The position numbers and the translations under genes were made by a program. Below, piece by piece: positions 1 to 7,908 of a stretch of DNA of 22,621 nucleotides (position 1 is the stretch's first letter; the number at the start of each line of letters is the position of its first letter). The stretch is from Ornithomonoglobus_A sp045537455 (GTDB lineage: Bacteria; Bacillota; Clostridia; UBA1381). The notes beneath the pieces are model-generated. The model was not told the origin of the DNA, searched no databases, and saw only the letters and a list, made by a program, of their open reading frames with translations. The stretch lies in NCBI GenBank assembly GCA_045537455.1, contig JAZSPM010000019.1, positions 1-22,621 of the forward strand. Direction: 5' to 3'.

Positions 1-13
1 GACTTGCTTTATG

Positions 14-115
14 AACAAGTTTCTGAAATACATTTCAAATTACTCAAAAATTTTGATACTACCTTGCGTACAAAATTTTTGAAATGTAATTTTTAACGCA
101 TTTCAGAAACTTGTT
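14..115. repeat. Long nested inverted repeat upstream of the PTS gene
   Basis: Positions 14-29 and 100-115 are a perfect 16-bp inverted repeat (arm AACAAGTTTCTGAAAT). Inside it, 30-39 pairs with 78-87, and 44-55 can alternatively pair with 71-82. The whole element can fold as one long AT-rich hairpin. It lies before the likely PTS promoter (TATACT at 148-153), so it is probably not in that gene's leader. It could be the terminator of a gene left of the window, a small non-autonomous mobile element, or a regulator-binding region. No second copy is visible here. Confidence 0.6.
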
Positions 116-197
116 TTCAATTTTGCATAAAAACAACACATTGTGATTATACTAAAGAAAAGTAAAAATTACACGTTTTCTCAAAGGAGGGTTCAGC

Positions 198-1802
198 GTG
201 AAAAATAAAGATAAAGTTTTCGGCGTATTGCAAAGAGTAGGACGTTCATTCATGCTTCCTATTGCAATTTTACCTGTTGCAGGATTGTTTTTGGGTATAG
301 GCGGTTCATTTACTAATGAAACAATGCTTAATACCTATAATCTGACAAGATTTATGGGTCCCGGTACACCGATATATGCAATACTGACAGTATTAAACGA
401 TTCAGGTAATATAGTTTTTGCAAACTTACCGCTTTTGTTTGCTATAGGTGTTTCAATCGGTATGGCAAAACAGGAAAAGGAAGTCGCCGCACTTGCTTCC
501 GTAATTGCGTTTTTCGTTATGCACGCTTCAATCGGCTCACTTATACGATTGAACTACGGTAGTATTGCAGCACTTGAAGCCGCAAAAGGAATAACCGGTG
601 CTACAACAAATGTTCTTGGTATAGACTCGCTTAACATGGGTGTGTTTGGCGGTGTTATTGTCGGACTTGGTGTTGCGGCACTTCATAACAGATTTTACAA
701 AATCCAACTTCCACAGGTTCTGTCGTTCTTTGGCGGTACAAGATTTGTGCCGATAATCTCGGCGGCGGTTTACCTTCTTGTCGGAATATTGATGTATTTC
801 ATATGGCCTCCGATTCAAACGGTAATCATGCATATAGGTGATTTTGTTCAGCGTTCAAACTATATAGGAACATTCATTTACGGCGTAACCGAAAGAGCAT
901 TAATTCCATTCGGATTACACCATGTGTTCTATATGCCATTCTGGCAGACAGTCGTGGGCGGTGCTTTGGAGGTCAAAGGACAAATTGTAGAGGGCGCTCA
1001 GAACATCTTCTTTGCCCAACTTTCTGACCCGTCAGTTGAGCATTTTGCAGTGTCGGCAACACGATTTATGTCGGGTAAATTCCCGCTTATGATATTCGGC
1101 TTGCCCGGTGCCGCTCTTGCTATGTATAAATGTGCAAGACCTGAAAAAAGAAAGGTTGTAGGCGGTCTTTTACTTTCTGCCGCACTTACGTCACTGCTTA
1201 CAGGTATAACAGAGCCAATAGAATTCACATTCCTGTTCGTTGCACCTTTTTTGTATGTAATTCACTGTATATTTGCAGGACTTGCATATATGCTGATGCA
1301 CGTATTTAACGTCGGAGTCGGCATGACCTTCTCAGGCGGTATTATAGATATGATTCTGTTCGGAGTTATGCAGGGGCCTGCCAAAACAAGCTGGTACTGG
1401 ATTGTTATAATTGGTATACTTTATTTTGTGGTTTACTACTTCCTGTTCTCGTTTATAATCAGAAAATGGGATTTAAAAACTCCGGGACGTGAGGCTGATA
1501 CCGAGGAAACAAAGCTTTATACAAGAGCTGATGTTAATGCAAGAAAAGAAGCCGGCAAAAATGATAACTCAGCCATTATAGCAGAGGGTTTGGGCGGTAA
1601 AAATAATATTTCTGATATTGACTGCTGTGCAACACGTCTTAGAGTGACTGTACACGATGCTTCACTTGTAAATGACTCTTTATTAAAAAGCTCAGGTGCA
1701 GCAGGCGTTATCAGAAAAGGTAATGGAGTGCAAGTGGTTTACGGACCTAATGTAAATGTGGTAAAATCAAACCTTGAAATATATTTGAATTCAGTTGAGT
1801 AA
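198..1802 (+). CDS. PTS glucose/maltose-family transporter, EIICB
   Basis: Membrane permease of the phosphotransferase system that imports and phosphorylates a sugar. It has 534 residues. The EIIC domain spans about 10-425, with GLHHVF at 239-244 and ITEPIEF at 337-343, both typical of the glucose/glucoside EIIC superfamily. A linker leads to EIIB at about 455-534. The phosphorylated cysteine is probably C477 in C-A-T-R-L. There is no EIIA domain, so a separate EIIA must donate phosphate. Stretches such as LPQVLSFFGGTRFVPIIS and FGLPGAALAMYKCARPE resemble E. coli MalX and Bacillus MalP, which favours a glucose, maltose or alpha-glucoside substrate; GlcNAc is possible. The GTG start at 198 is fixed by AAAGGAGG at 183-190. 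A possible promoter is TTGCAT (123-128) with TATACT (148-153), although the 19-bp spacer is long. It is not part of the leftward uronate operon. Confidence 0.9.
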   Translation: MKNKDKVFGVLQRVGRSFMLPIAILPVAGLFLGIGGSFTNETMLNTYNLTRFMGPGTPIYAILTVLNDSGNIVFANLPLLFAIGVSIGMAKQEKEVAALASVIAFFVMHASIGSLIRLNYGSIAALEAAKGITGATTNVLGIDSLNMGVFGGVIVGLGVAALHNRFYKIQLPQVLSFFGGTRFVPIISAAVYLLVGILMYFIWPPIQTVIMHIGDFVQRSNYIGTFIYGVTERALIPFGLHHVFYMPFWQTVVGGALEVKGQIVEGAQNIFFAQLSDPSVEHFAVSATRFMSGKFPLMIFGLPGAALAMYKCARPEKRKVVGGLLLSAALTSLLTGITEPIEFTFLFVAPFLYVIHCIFAGLAYMLMHVFNVGVGMTFSGGIIDMILFGVMQGPAKTSWYWIVIIGILYFVVYYFLFSFIIRKWDLKTPGREADTEETKLYTRADVNARKEAGKNDNSAIIAEGLGGKNNISDIDCCATRLRVTVHDASLVNDSLLKSSGAAGVIRKGNGVQVVYGPNVNVVKSNLEIYLNSVE

Positions 1803-1878
1803 TAACCACCAATAAAGCCGTCGGCTTTGCACTTAGCCTATAAGGCTATTGCAAGCGAAATGGTTTACCAACTGCATT

Positions 1879-1919
1879 AATATTAAAGACCGCCCACAAA
1901 GTGGGCGGTCTTTAATATT
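1879..1919. terminator. Bidirectional rho-independent terminator
   Basis: A perfect 19-bp inverted repeat (1879-1897 with 1901-1919) with an AAA loop has a GC-rich core (GACCGCCCAC) and A/T-rich outer ends. It can therefore end transcription from both sides: the PTS gene from the left and the sialidase/uronate genes from the right. Just upstream, 1814-1828 (AAAGCC/GGCTTT) and about 1829-1855 form two weaker hairpins of unknown role. Confidence 0.93.
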
Positions 1920-1985
1920 TTACAAAATAACTCCGTTTTTAAATATTGAGATTTCACGGTAATTATTTTTTTCATTCTTTGTTTC
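1920..1985 (-). pseudogene. Remnant of an altronate dehydratase 3' end
   Basis: Read leftward, these 66 bp encode ETKNEKNNYREISIF followed by KNGVIL and a stop. This matches the last residues of the intact UxaA (same run, then KDGVVL) at 19 of 21 positions. The DNA is about 88% identical (58 of 66 by eye) to 3275-3340, the end of the intact uxaA. Many differences are silent. There is no start codon or upstream portion of the gene here. The remnant lies between the sialidase stop (1998-2000) and the terminator, where the real uxaA tail would be expected if the sialidase gene were absent. Confidence 0.8.
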
Positions 1986-1997
1986 CGCAGATTAATT

Positions 1998-3176
1998 TTA
2001 CTCACTGAGAAGCCATTCAAGGTCAAATTCAGCCACCGCAACACCGTCACTTACACACGTCTCTTCTCCTCGCTCATATAACAGATAAAATTTCTGATCT
2101 ACAGGATTAAAGCACAAGCTTGAATACGATGCGTGTCCCGGATATACCGTTTTCACAAGCTTCCATGTTTTAGCTGAATCAAAGCTGACGCATATGCTCA
2201 TATTATCACGTGTTGAAGCCCTCGGATTACAGAATAATGTAATTCCGTCAGCACCATCAGGAATTAATGTCTTATCAGTAATATCATCAAGCTCAACACG
2301 AAGAAACGAAGCATTGCATCCCATAGATGCTTCTTCAATAAGAAAATCATCTGTACGAAAATCTCCGTATGTTTCTCCGCCGTCAACAGAATTGGCAAGA
2401 TAACGCTTTCCGTCCTGAAAATATGCACGTGAATTATAAAGTATTGTTCCGTCTTCAAGCTCAATAAGCGTACCCTCTCCCGTACCAATCTGTACAGGCT
2501 TACTGCTTTTCCATGACTTTCCATGGTCATCGCTGTAAATTGCATTGTTATATCCATTAGTAATAAGACCTGTAATATCAGTATACCTATCAACAGTAAA
2601 ACGTGATGGGCAAATTAAGCGCCCTTTATGCTTTCCATGCCGTAATTTTATTCCGTGAGAAGCTCCATGAGTGTTAACTTTTGTTTTAAGAATTCTTCCA
2701 TCATAGTGTGTATACTCTGTTTCAGTCACATTCAAAGGCATTTCAACCCATGTTTTGCCGTTATCCGTACTTGACAGCTGAACTCCGCCGTAAAAAAGCC
2801 CTGCCTCTTCTGTTATTTCAATCGCTTTTTGCTTTAAATTTTTTAGTTCTTCTTCACTGTACTTTTTAAATTCATCAGTTGGCGCATAAATTCTTGACGC
2901 AAAAAGGAACATAGTTTCCGTTTCATCATCATAAACCGAAGTTCCTATAGTACATGAAAAGCCTTTATTTCCAAGTATTGTTTCTACCTTTTCCCATTCA
3001 CCATCAAGTGCTTTACGGCAAAGAGCAACCGTTACCTCCTGTGCGTGATCTGAAAGCGAATTTTTTCTGTCGTTACAAAATGCAATAACAGTACCGTCAT
3101 TCGTAACATTTATGCTCGGAATACGATAGTTTGAATTACCGTCCGAAGCAAATATAAGCTTTTCTTTATATAGCAT
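1998..3176 (-). CDS. Sialidase-fold (BNR/Asp-box) exo-glycosidase, cytoplasmic
   Basis: A 392-residue six-bladed-propeller enzyme of the GH33/sialidase superfamily. Visible hallmarks are YRIPS near the start (R18 of the arginine triad), four Asp boxes (135-143 STDNGKTW, 214-222 SDDHGKSW, 262-270 SVDGGETY, 330-338 SFDSAKTW), R319 as a candidate third arginine, and ASYSSL (Y351 as likely nucleophile) with LLYE (E368) as its partner. There is no signal peptide or membrane segment, so it should act inside the cell on an imported oligosaccharide. No sialic-acid catabolic genes are nearby. The pectin/uronate context suggests another acidic keto-sugar or uronide, but this is inference. The start at 3176 is backed by AAGGAG about 9 bases upstream. 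It has its own promoter (3207-3235) and is flanked by copies of the uxaA tail. Confident on fold, unsure on substrate. Confidence 0.82.
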   Translation of the reverse strand: MLYKEKLIFASDGNSNYRIPSINVTNDGTVIAFCNDRKNSLSDHAQEVTVALCRKALDGEWEKVETILGNKGFSCTIGTSVYDDETETMFLFASRIYAPTDEFKKYSEEELKNLKQKAIEITEEAGLFYGGVQLSSTDNGKTWVEMPLNVTETEYTHYDGRILKTKVNTHGASHGIKLRHGKHKGRLICPSRFTVDRYTDITGLITNGYNNAIYSDDHGKSWKSSKPVQIGTGEGTLIELEDGTILYNSRAYFQDGKRYLANSVDGGETYGDFRTDDFLIEEASMGCNASFLRVELDDITDKTLIPDGADGITLFCNPRASTRDNMSICVSFDSAKTWKLVKTVYPGHASYSSLCFNPVDQKFYLLYERGEETCVSDGVAVAEFDLEWLLSE

Positions 3177-3206
3177 AATAACCCACTCCTTATATTTAAT
3201 GGGCTT

Positions 3207-3235
3207 ATTATATCATCGTTTCCATAAAAAGTCAA
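3207..3235 (-). promoter_or_regulatory. Sialidase promoter with overlapping cre-like site
   Basis: On the minus strand TTGACT (3235-3230) is followed after 17 bp by TATAAT (3212-3207). Within the spacer and touching the -10, positions 3225-3211 read ATGGAAACGATGATA. This matches the CcpA cre consensus WTGNAANCGNWNNCW at all but one fixed position. Such a location usually means carbon catabolite repression. The promoter is clear; the cre call is by eye only. Confidence 0.7.
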
Positions 3236-3274
3236 TGACATTTCGCAAATTCAATGCGACAATTTTATACTTTT

Positions 3275-3340
3275 TTACAAAACCACTCCGTCTTTAAAAA
3301 TTGAAATTTCACGGTAATTATTTTTCTCGTTTTTTGTTTC
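3275..3340. repeat. Direct repeat: uxaA 3' end (partner of 1920-1985)
   Basis: This is the last 66 bp of the intact uxaA, repeated in the same orientation at 1920-1985 with about 88% identity. The pair brackets 1986-3274, which holds only the sialidase gene and its promoter. Confidence 0.8.
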
Positions 3341-4645
3341 TTCGCCTGATGCAACAGATAAAACATATTCCAACAACTCATCAGTTAATTCCTCTCCGTT
3401 AAGCACAGGTGATGAATCAAAATCAATCCAGTTTTTCTTTTTGTCTGCAAGTTCTTTATTGGTTGAAATTTTAACAGTCGGAACAGGTGCTCCCAAAGGA
3501 GTACCTCTACCGGTTGTAAACAGTATCATATGTACTCCTGCTGCTGTAAGATTTGTTATTGCAACAATGTCATTACCCGGTCCATTTAATAACGACAGCC
3601 CGTTTTCTTTTAGCGTGTCACCGTAATTAAGTACATCCACAACAGCACTCATACCGCCCTTTTGTATACATCCGAGCGACTTTTCCTCTAATGTCGTAAT
3701 CCCTCCTGCTTTATTCCCCGGCGAAGGATTTTCATATACAACCTGATTATGAGCCGTAAAATAATCTTTAAAATTATTAATTAAATCAACCGTTTTATTA
3801 AACAGTTCTTTATTTTTACATCTTTGCATAAGCAGATGCTCTGCTCCGAACATTTCAGGCACTTCCGTAAGCACGCAGCTTCCACCATATGAAATAAGCT
3901 TATCGGAAAGCCTGCCGACAAGCGGATTTGCTGTTATACCTGAAAATCCGTCGCTCCCTCCGCATTTTAAGCCAAGCTTTAATTCAGAAACTAAAACAGG
4001 CGTTCTTTTAAAGGTATCAGCATATATTTTCAGCTCGTTTATTAATCTTACACCCTCTGAAATCTCGTCCTCACAATCCTGACAGTTCAAAAACTCAACA
4101 CGCTTCGGATTGTATTCACCAAGAACCGCTTTAAATTCATCTATATTATTGTTTTCACAGCCAAGTCCAAGTACAAGCACTCCTCCGGCATTAGGATGAT
4201 TTACAAGTCCTTTTAAAATAAGCTGAGTAGTTCTATGGTCACCGCCAAGCTGAGAGCAGCCGAACGGATGCTCAAAGCTATACGCACCTGTAAGCTCGGC
4301 AAGTCTTTTTGAAATCTTATTCACACATCCGACTGTATTTACAATCCATATTTCGTTTCTGATGCCCACTTCTCCGTTCTCACGAACATACCCCATAAAA
4401 GTCTTATCGGAGTTAATTTTTTCTGAATTTATATTAATCGGGCTGTATCTATACTCAAGATTACCGCTTAAATTTGTTTTCAGATTATGAGTATGTACGT
4501 GTTCACCCTTTTTAATATCACAAATAGCATGACCAATAGGATTGCCGTATTTTATGATATTTTCACCTTTTTTTATATCGCAAATAGCATATTTATGCCC
4601 ATCATCAAGATTCACTTTAACATTATCAAGCTTATTAATCAACAT
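3275..4645 (-). CDS. uxaA: Altronate dehydratase
   Basis: Converts D-altronate to 2-keto-3-deoxy-D-gluconate, the third step of galacturonate breakdown, in the cytoplasm. It has 456 residues, slightly shorter than the roughly 495 of E. coli UxaA. An N-terminal SAF domain (about 5-70) contains two AICDIKKGE strands and HVHTHN. The dehydratase body follows, with GIRNE (94-98), HPFGCSQLGGDH (126-137), GLGCENN, LKCGGSDGFSGITANP (226-241) and TGRGTPLGAPVPTVK. C130 and C228 are the conserved cysteines of the family. Its first 11 bases overlap the end of uxaB, which suggests translational coupling. SD-like GAGG lies about 9 bases before the ATG. Only 98 bp separate it from the sialidase gene, with no clear terminator. 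GarD-type dehydratases are similar, but the uxaB neighbour settles the role. Confidence 0.9.
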   Translation of the reverse strand: MLINKLDNVKVNLDDGHKYAICDIKKGENIIKYGNPIGHAICDIKKGEHVHTHNLKTNLSGNLEYRYSPININSEKINSDKTFMGYVRENGEVGIRNEIWIVNTVGCVNKISKRLAELTGAYSFEHPFGCSQLGGDHRTTQLILKGLVNHPNAGGVLVLGLGCENNNIDEFKAVLGEYNPKRVEFLNCQDCEDEISEGVRLINELKIYADTFKRTPVLVSELKLGLKCGGSDGFSGITANPLVGRLSDKLISYGGSCVLTEVPEMFGAEHLLMQRCKNKELFNKTVDLINNFKDYFTAHNQVVYENPSPGNKAGGITTLEEKSLGCIQKGGMSAVVDVLNYGDTLKENGLSLLNGPGNDIVAITNLTAAGVHMILFTTGRGTPLGAPVPTVKISTNKELADKKKNWIDFDSSPVLNGEELTDELLEYVLSVASGEETKNEKNNYREISIFKDGVVL

Positions 4646-5912
4646 ATTTCATAACCTCATCATATAAAAAGCTTAAATCCTCATCCCATAACTGAGTGTT
4701 TGCTAAAATTGCTTTTACATTACTATTTTTCATAAACTCCATAATCTTTTCATCGTCATTTGGCATATCTGTTTTGTAGAACTCAATAAGCTTTGCAAAT
4801 GACATCAAAAGACTTTCAGGCATTTTATTGTATCGCTTTATATATTCAAGAATTGACGGTAAAACTCTTACCTTAAATTTACTTACGGAGTTGAGCGAAA
4901 TTGATGCACAAAGATGTTTTATATACGGATTTTTAAATCTGACAAAAACATCATCTGCATATTCCTTTAGCTCTTGTTCGGGTAAATCAAGAGTAGGAAT
5001 TATTTCGTCATACACGCATTTTTTCACAAAGCTGCTCAGCTTCTCATTTTCCATGCAGTCCCCCACCGTTTCAACGCCTTCAAGCATTGCATAAGGAATC
5101 ATAGAAGTATGTGCACCGTTTAAAATACGTACCTTTCTTGTACGATAGCGTTCAAGATTATCGCAGATAATAACATTCAGTCCTGCCTTCTCAAACGGCA
5201 AATCGGAAAGTGCATTTTTGTCGCCTTCAATAACCCACAAATGGAAATATTCTGATGTGTTTATCATCTTATCCTCATAGCCTAAATTTATCTCTTCTCC
5301 TGCCGGATTGCCTGTATTTATTCTGTCAACAAGAGTATTGCAGAACGTGTTTTTTTCATTTATCCAATTTACAAATTCTGTTCCGAGTTTCCAGTCATCT
5401 GCATATTTTAATATAATTTCTTTAAGCTTCACTCCGTTTTTATCAATAAGCTCACAAGGCAGGAAAATAAAACCGTCAAGCCCAAGCTCAAAACGCTTAT
5501 AAAGTAAAGCACAAACCTTTGCCGGAAATGACACAGGCGGTGCGTCTAATAATTTATCCTCCGCATTGTATGCAATTCCTGATTCAGTGGTGTTTGAAAT
5601 TATATACTTAAAATCAGGATTTTTTGCAAGGTTAAGATATTCCTCATAATTATCATACGGCTTTACACATCTTGTAATTGAATTAACAACAGTTTTTTCA
5701 ACACCCTCTGCACCCCTGATTATATGAGTATATATGCAATCCTGCTTAGTAAGCTCATCACACATACCCTTTTCAATCGGCTGTACAATTACGACTCCGT
5801 TATTCGTAATCCCCTTATCATTCATTTTCTGTATCATCCAGTCAGCAAATCCTCGCAGAAATCCACCCTCACCAAACTGAATTACTGTTTCTTTTCTTAA
5901 CGGTTTATTCAT
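4635..5912 (-). CDS. uxaB: Tagaturonate reductase (altronate oxidoreductase)
   Basis: NADH-dependent reduction of D-tagaturonate to D-altronate, just before UxaA in the galacturonate pathway. It has 425 residues and belongs to the polyol/mannitol dehydrogenase family. The N-terminal Rossmann part begins with FGEGGFLRGF (13-22), then SNTTESGI (106-113) and VDRINTG (195-201). The catalytic K-x4-N-x2-H pattern is K260, N265, H268 within KVRILNGAH. The C-terminal helical domain holds FKVRVLPS. The start shares one base with the stop of the upstream esterase gene (TAATG) and has a strong GGAGGAG site. Mannonate oxidoreductase (UxuB) or mannitol dehydrogenase are the alternatives; adjacency to uxaA makes UxaB much more likely. 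Confidence 0.9.
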   Translation of the reverse strand: MNKPLRKETVIQFGEGGFLRGFADWMIQKMNDKGITNNGVVIVQPIEKGMCDELTKQDCIYTHIIRGAEGVEKTVVNSITRCVKPYDNYEEYLNLAKNPDFKYIISNTTESGIAYNAEDKLLDAPPVSFPAKVCALLYKRFELGLDGFIFLPCELIDKNGVKLKEIILKYADDWKLGTEFVNWINEKNTFCNTLVDRINTGNPAGEEINLGYEDKMINTSEYFHLWVIEGDKNALSDLPFEKAGLNVIICDNLERYRTRKVRILNGAHTSMIPYAMLEGVETVGDCMENEKLSSFVKKCVYDEIIPTLDLPEQELKEYADDVFVRFKNPYIKHLCASISLNSVSKFKVRVLPSILEYIKRYNKMPESLLMSFAKLIEFYKTDMPNDDEKIMEFMKNSNVKAILANTQLWDEDLSFLYDEVMKYVD

Positions 5913-6931
5913 TAATCATTCTCCTCCAACAATTCATGAATTTCTTTCCATGCTTCTTCAGAATAGAATTTATGTCCTCCGTTTCCTTTTACATGACGGC
6001 ATAAATTTTCTTTTCCATATTGCTTATATGCTTCTTTTATAAGTTCAAAGGTCTTTTCCGCCCCGCCTATAGGGAATATTCCATCCTCTATTCCGTTTAC
6101 CTGAACAAGTCGTCTTGGTGCAATAAGCCCGCCTATATCTCCCATATCAAAATACTTTCTTATTCCCGGCACATAATTGCACTCACAATGCGTCATTGAA
6201 ACTATCGAATCATCATATGTACACACTGCACACGAAGGAACAGATACATATATTCTCTCATCAACACACGAAGCATAAAATGTAGTTGTTCCGCCGCCCG
6301 AATTACCAAGACACATAATTCTGTTTTTATCTATGTATTCACTTAAATGAACTTCAATAACATCAATCAGACGCTGAATATCCCATACTCGCTCACCTAC
6401 GGCACATCTGCCCAAAAGCAGCGACAGTCGTGCTTCTCCCATTACCGAACAAGCGGGCTGACCCTTTTCATTCTGTCCTGCAATGCCCATATATCTCTGA
6501 TCCATTGCAATCGCACAACAGCCCTCTTTTACTGCCTGTACTGCAAAATCTCTGCTCGGTATATCTAATTCATCTTTATTGAATTTTGGAATCGCAAGCG
6601 AAATATGCTTACCCGAAGAATGTCCCTGTAAGCATATCACACCCGGACAAGGCTTTTTGATTCCATCCGGAACAAGCAAGGTACATGGAACAAAATAACC
6701 TTCTTCACTCTGAAATTCAAATTCAATGCTTGTATAACCGTCGCATTTCTTTTCTGAAATAATTTTAAATTCATCGTCGCATTTTTCAAAAGGCAAACCC
6801 AAAAGCTCCTCAAGCTTTGCTCTTGATTTTTTCTGCCATTCTTTAAAATCCTCTTTTCCGTCATAGCGGTACGACGGTTCAACAGCACTTATTTTATCTC
6901 TTATAAATTCAATAGATTTTGTTGTTTTCAT
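5912..6931 (-). CDS. Alpha/beta-hydrolase, acetyl-xylan-esterase-like
   Basis: A 339-residue serine hydrolase of the dienelactone hydrolase / acetyl xylan esterase type. The strand VCPGVICLQGHSSGKH region (about 96-109) would form the oxyanion hole. The nucleophile is S211 in GNSGGG (209-214), the acid D283 in GIEDGIFP, and the base H320 in GNGGHKFY. DQRYMGIAG (144-152) is typical of the family. There is no signal peptide, so it would act on imported oligosaccharides. In this operon a likely job is removing acetyl groups (pectin and rhamnogalacturonan are acetylated) before or after GH4 action; this is inference. Start 6931 has AAAGGAG in front. It overlaps uxaB by one base and follows the transporter gene by 13 bp, so it is firmly operonic. 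Confidence 0.75.
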   Translation of the reverse strand: MKTTKSIEFIRDKISAVEPSYRYDGKEDFKEWQKKSRAKLEELLGLPFEKCDDEFKIISEKKCDGYTSIEFEFQSEEGYFVPCTLLVPDGIKKPCPGVICLQGHSSGKHISLAIPKFNKDELDIPSRDFAVQAVKEGCCAIAMDQRYMGIAGQNEKGQPACSVMGEARLSLLLGRCAVGERVWDIQRLIDVIEVHLSEYIDKNRIMCLGNSGGGTTTFYASCVDERIYVSVPSCAVCTYDDSIVSMTHCECNYVPGIRKYFDMGDIGGLIAPRRLVQVNGIEDGIFPIGGAEKTFELIKEAYKQYGKENLCRHVKGNGGHKFYSEEAWKEIHELLEEND

Positions 6932-6944
6932 ATTTTTTCTCCTT

Positions 6945-7877
6945 TTATTTTTTCTTTTTACAATCTAAACATGTAATACCAATCATTCTTATAAGTATTA
7001 GCGTAAAACCAATTACATGGTAGCTGTACAATACTTCATTATTGAATACAACTCCCAAAATAACCGTTACCATTGACGACAAGCCTGAAAAAGCAGTAAG
7101 CGTTGCCGGCGGAACTTTTCCGAGAGCAAAGTTCCCGAGACTGTTTCCGATTATTGCAGAAACCACGGCAAGGTATATAAATCCTACCATATTTTCCGTA
7201 TTGAAGTATGGTGTAAAATACGAAAGAATATCTCCTGCTATAATATGCTTTACTACGTTTACTGAATTAAAGGCAAGCATTCCGAAAAATATTCCCATAT
7301 ATGTAACCTCCATTGCATTAAATTCAACCGAGGATTTACGTGAATATATACAGAAAAGTGAGCCTGTTGTTATTGCAAGAATCAAAAACAATATTCCAAG
7401 CACCGAATCCTGTCCGTTTTTTGTGTCTGTATTAACAGCAATATAAGCAACACCTATTATACCTATCGCTATAAATATTTTTTTAAGAGCTGTTGTTTTT
7501 TCTTTCAGAATAATTTCCTGCAGTATGCACGTGGCAATCGGAGATAACGACAATATAACACCAGTTGTTACATTTGTTGAGTGCGTTATTCCGATTGTTT
7601 CAAAAATCATATACAAAATCGGTTCAAATAATGCTGTCAGCATCAGATTTTTTATATGCTTTCGTCGGTCACTAACTCCTATAAGCTCTTTCATTTTTAC
7701 ACTGATTTTAATGACTTTTAAAGTTTTCAGAACCCATAAAACCACAAAGCTCATAAGAAAACGAAGTGCAAGAATATCAAACTCATCCATATTATTTGAT
7801 AAGCTTCCTGTGAAAAAGACAGAAGCTCCATATATGGAATTTTTAAGGATAACAGCTAAATATACAATAATATTCAT
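6945..7877 (-). CDS. EamA/DMT-family membrane transporter
   Basis: A 310-residue integral membrane protein with about ten hydrophobic segments arranged as two EamA-like halves. Typical signatures are VTTGVILSLSPIATCILQEIILKEK in the first half (about 120-145) and GNFALGKVPPATLTAFSGLSSMVTVILGVVFNNE in the second, shown here only as regions. It ends with a cytoplasmic CKKKK tail. The gene lies between the galacturonidase and esterase genes, 31 and 13 bp away, and is the only transporter inside the uronate operon. Uptake of a galacturonide or export of an intermediate are both possible. DMT proteins most often move metabolites or amino acids, so the substrate is unknown. SD-like AGAGGT precedes the ATG. 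Confidence 0.8.
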   Translation of the reverse strand: MNIIVYLAVILKNSIYGASVFFTGSLSNNMDEFDILALRFLMSFVVLWVLKTLKVIKISVKMKELIGVSDRRKHIKNLMLTALFEPILYMIFETIGITHSTNVTTGVILSLSPIATCILQEIILKEKTTALKKIFIAIGIIGVAYIAVNTDTKNGQDSVLGILFLILAITTGSLFCIYSRKSSVEFNAMEVTYMGIFFGMLAFNSVNVVKHIIAGDILSYFTPYFNTENMVGFIYLAVVSAIIGNSLGNFALGKVPPATLTAFSGLSSMVTVILGVVFNNEVLYSYHVIGFTLILIRMIGITCLDCKKKK

Positions 7878-7908
7878 TAAATTAACCTCTATTCTTAATT
7901 GTGTCTTA

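Noticed and set aside
198..1802. PTS gene as part of the uronate operon
   Set aside because: It is transcribed in the opposite direction, is separated by a strong bidirectional terminator, and its EIIC resembles glucose/maltose-type permeases.
1814..1857. Small hairpins after the PTS gene as a REP-type repeat
   Set aside because: No second copy is seen in the window and the stems are short and imperfect.
4499..4598. AICDIKKGE repeated in the N-terminus of UxaA, at first taken as a recent internal duplication
   Set aside because: The SAF domain of altronate dehydratases normally contains two similar strands of this form, so it is family structure.
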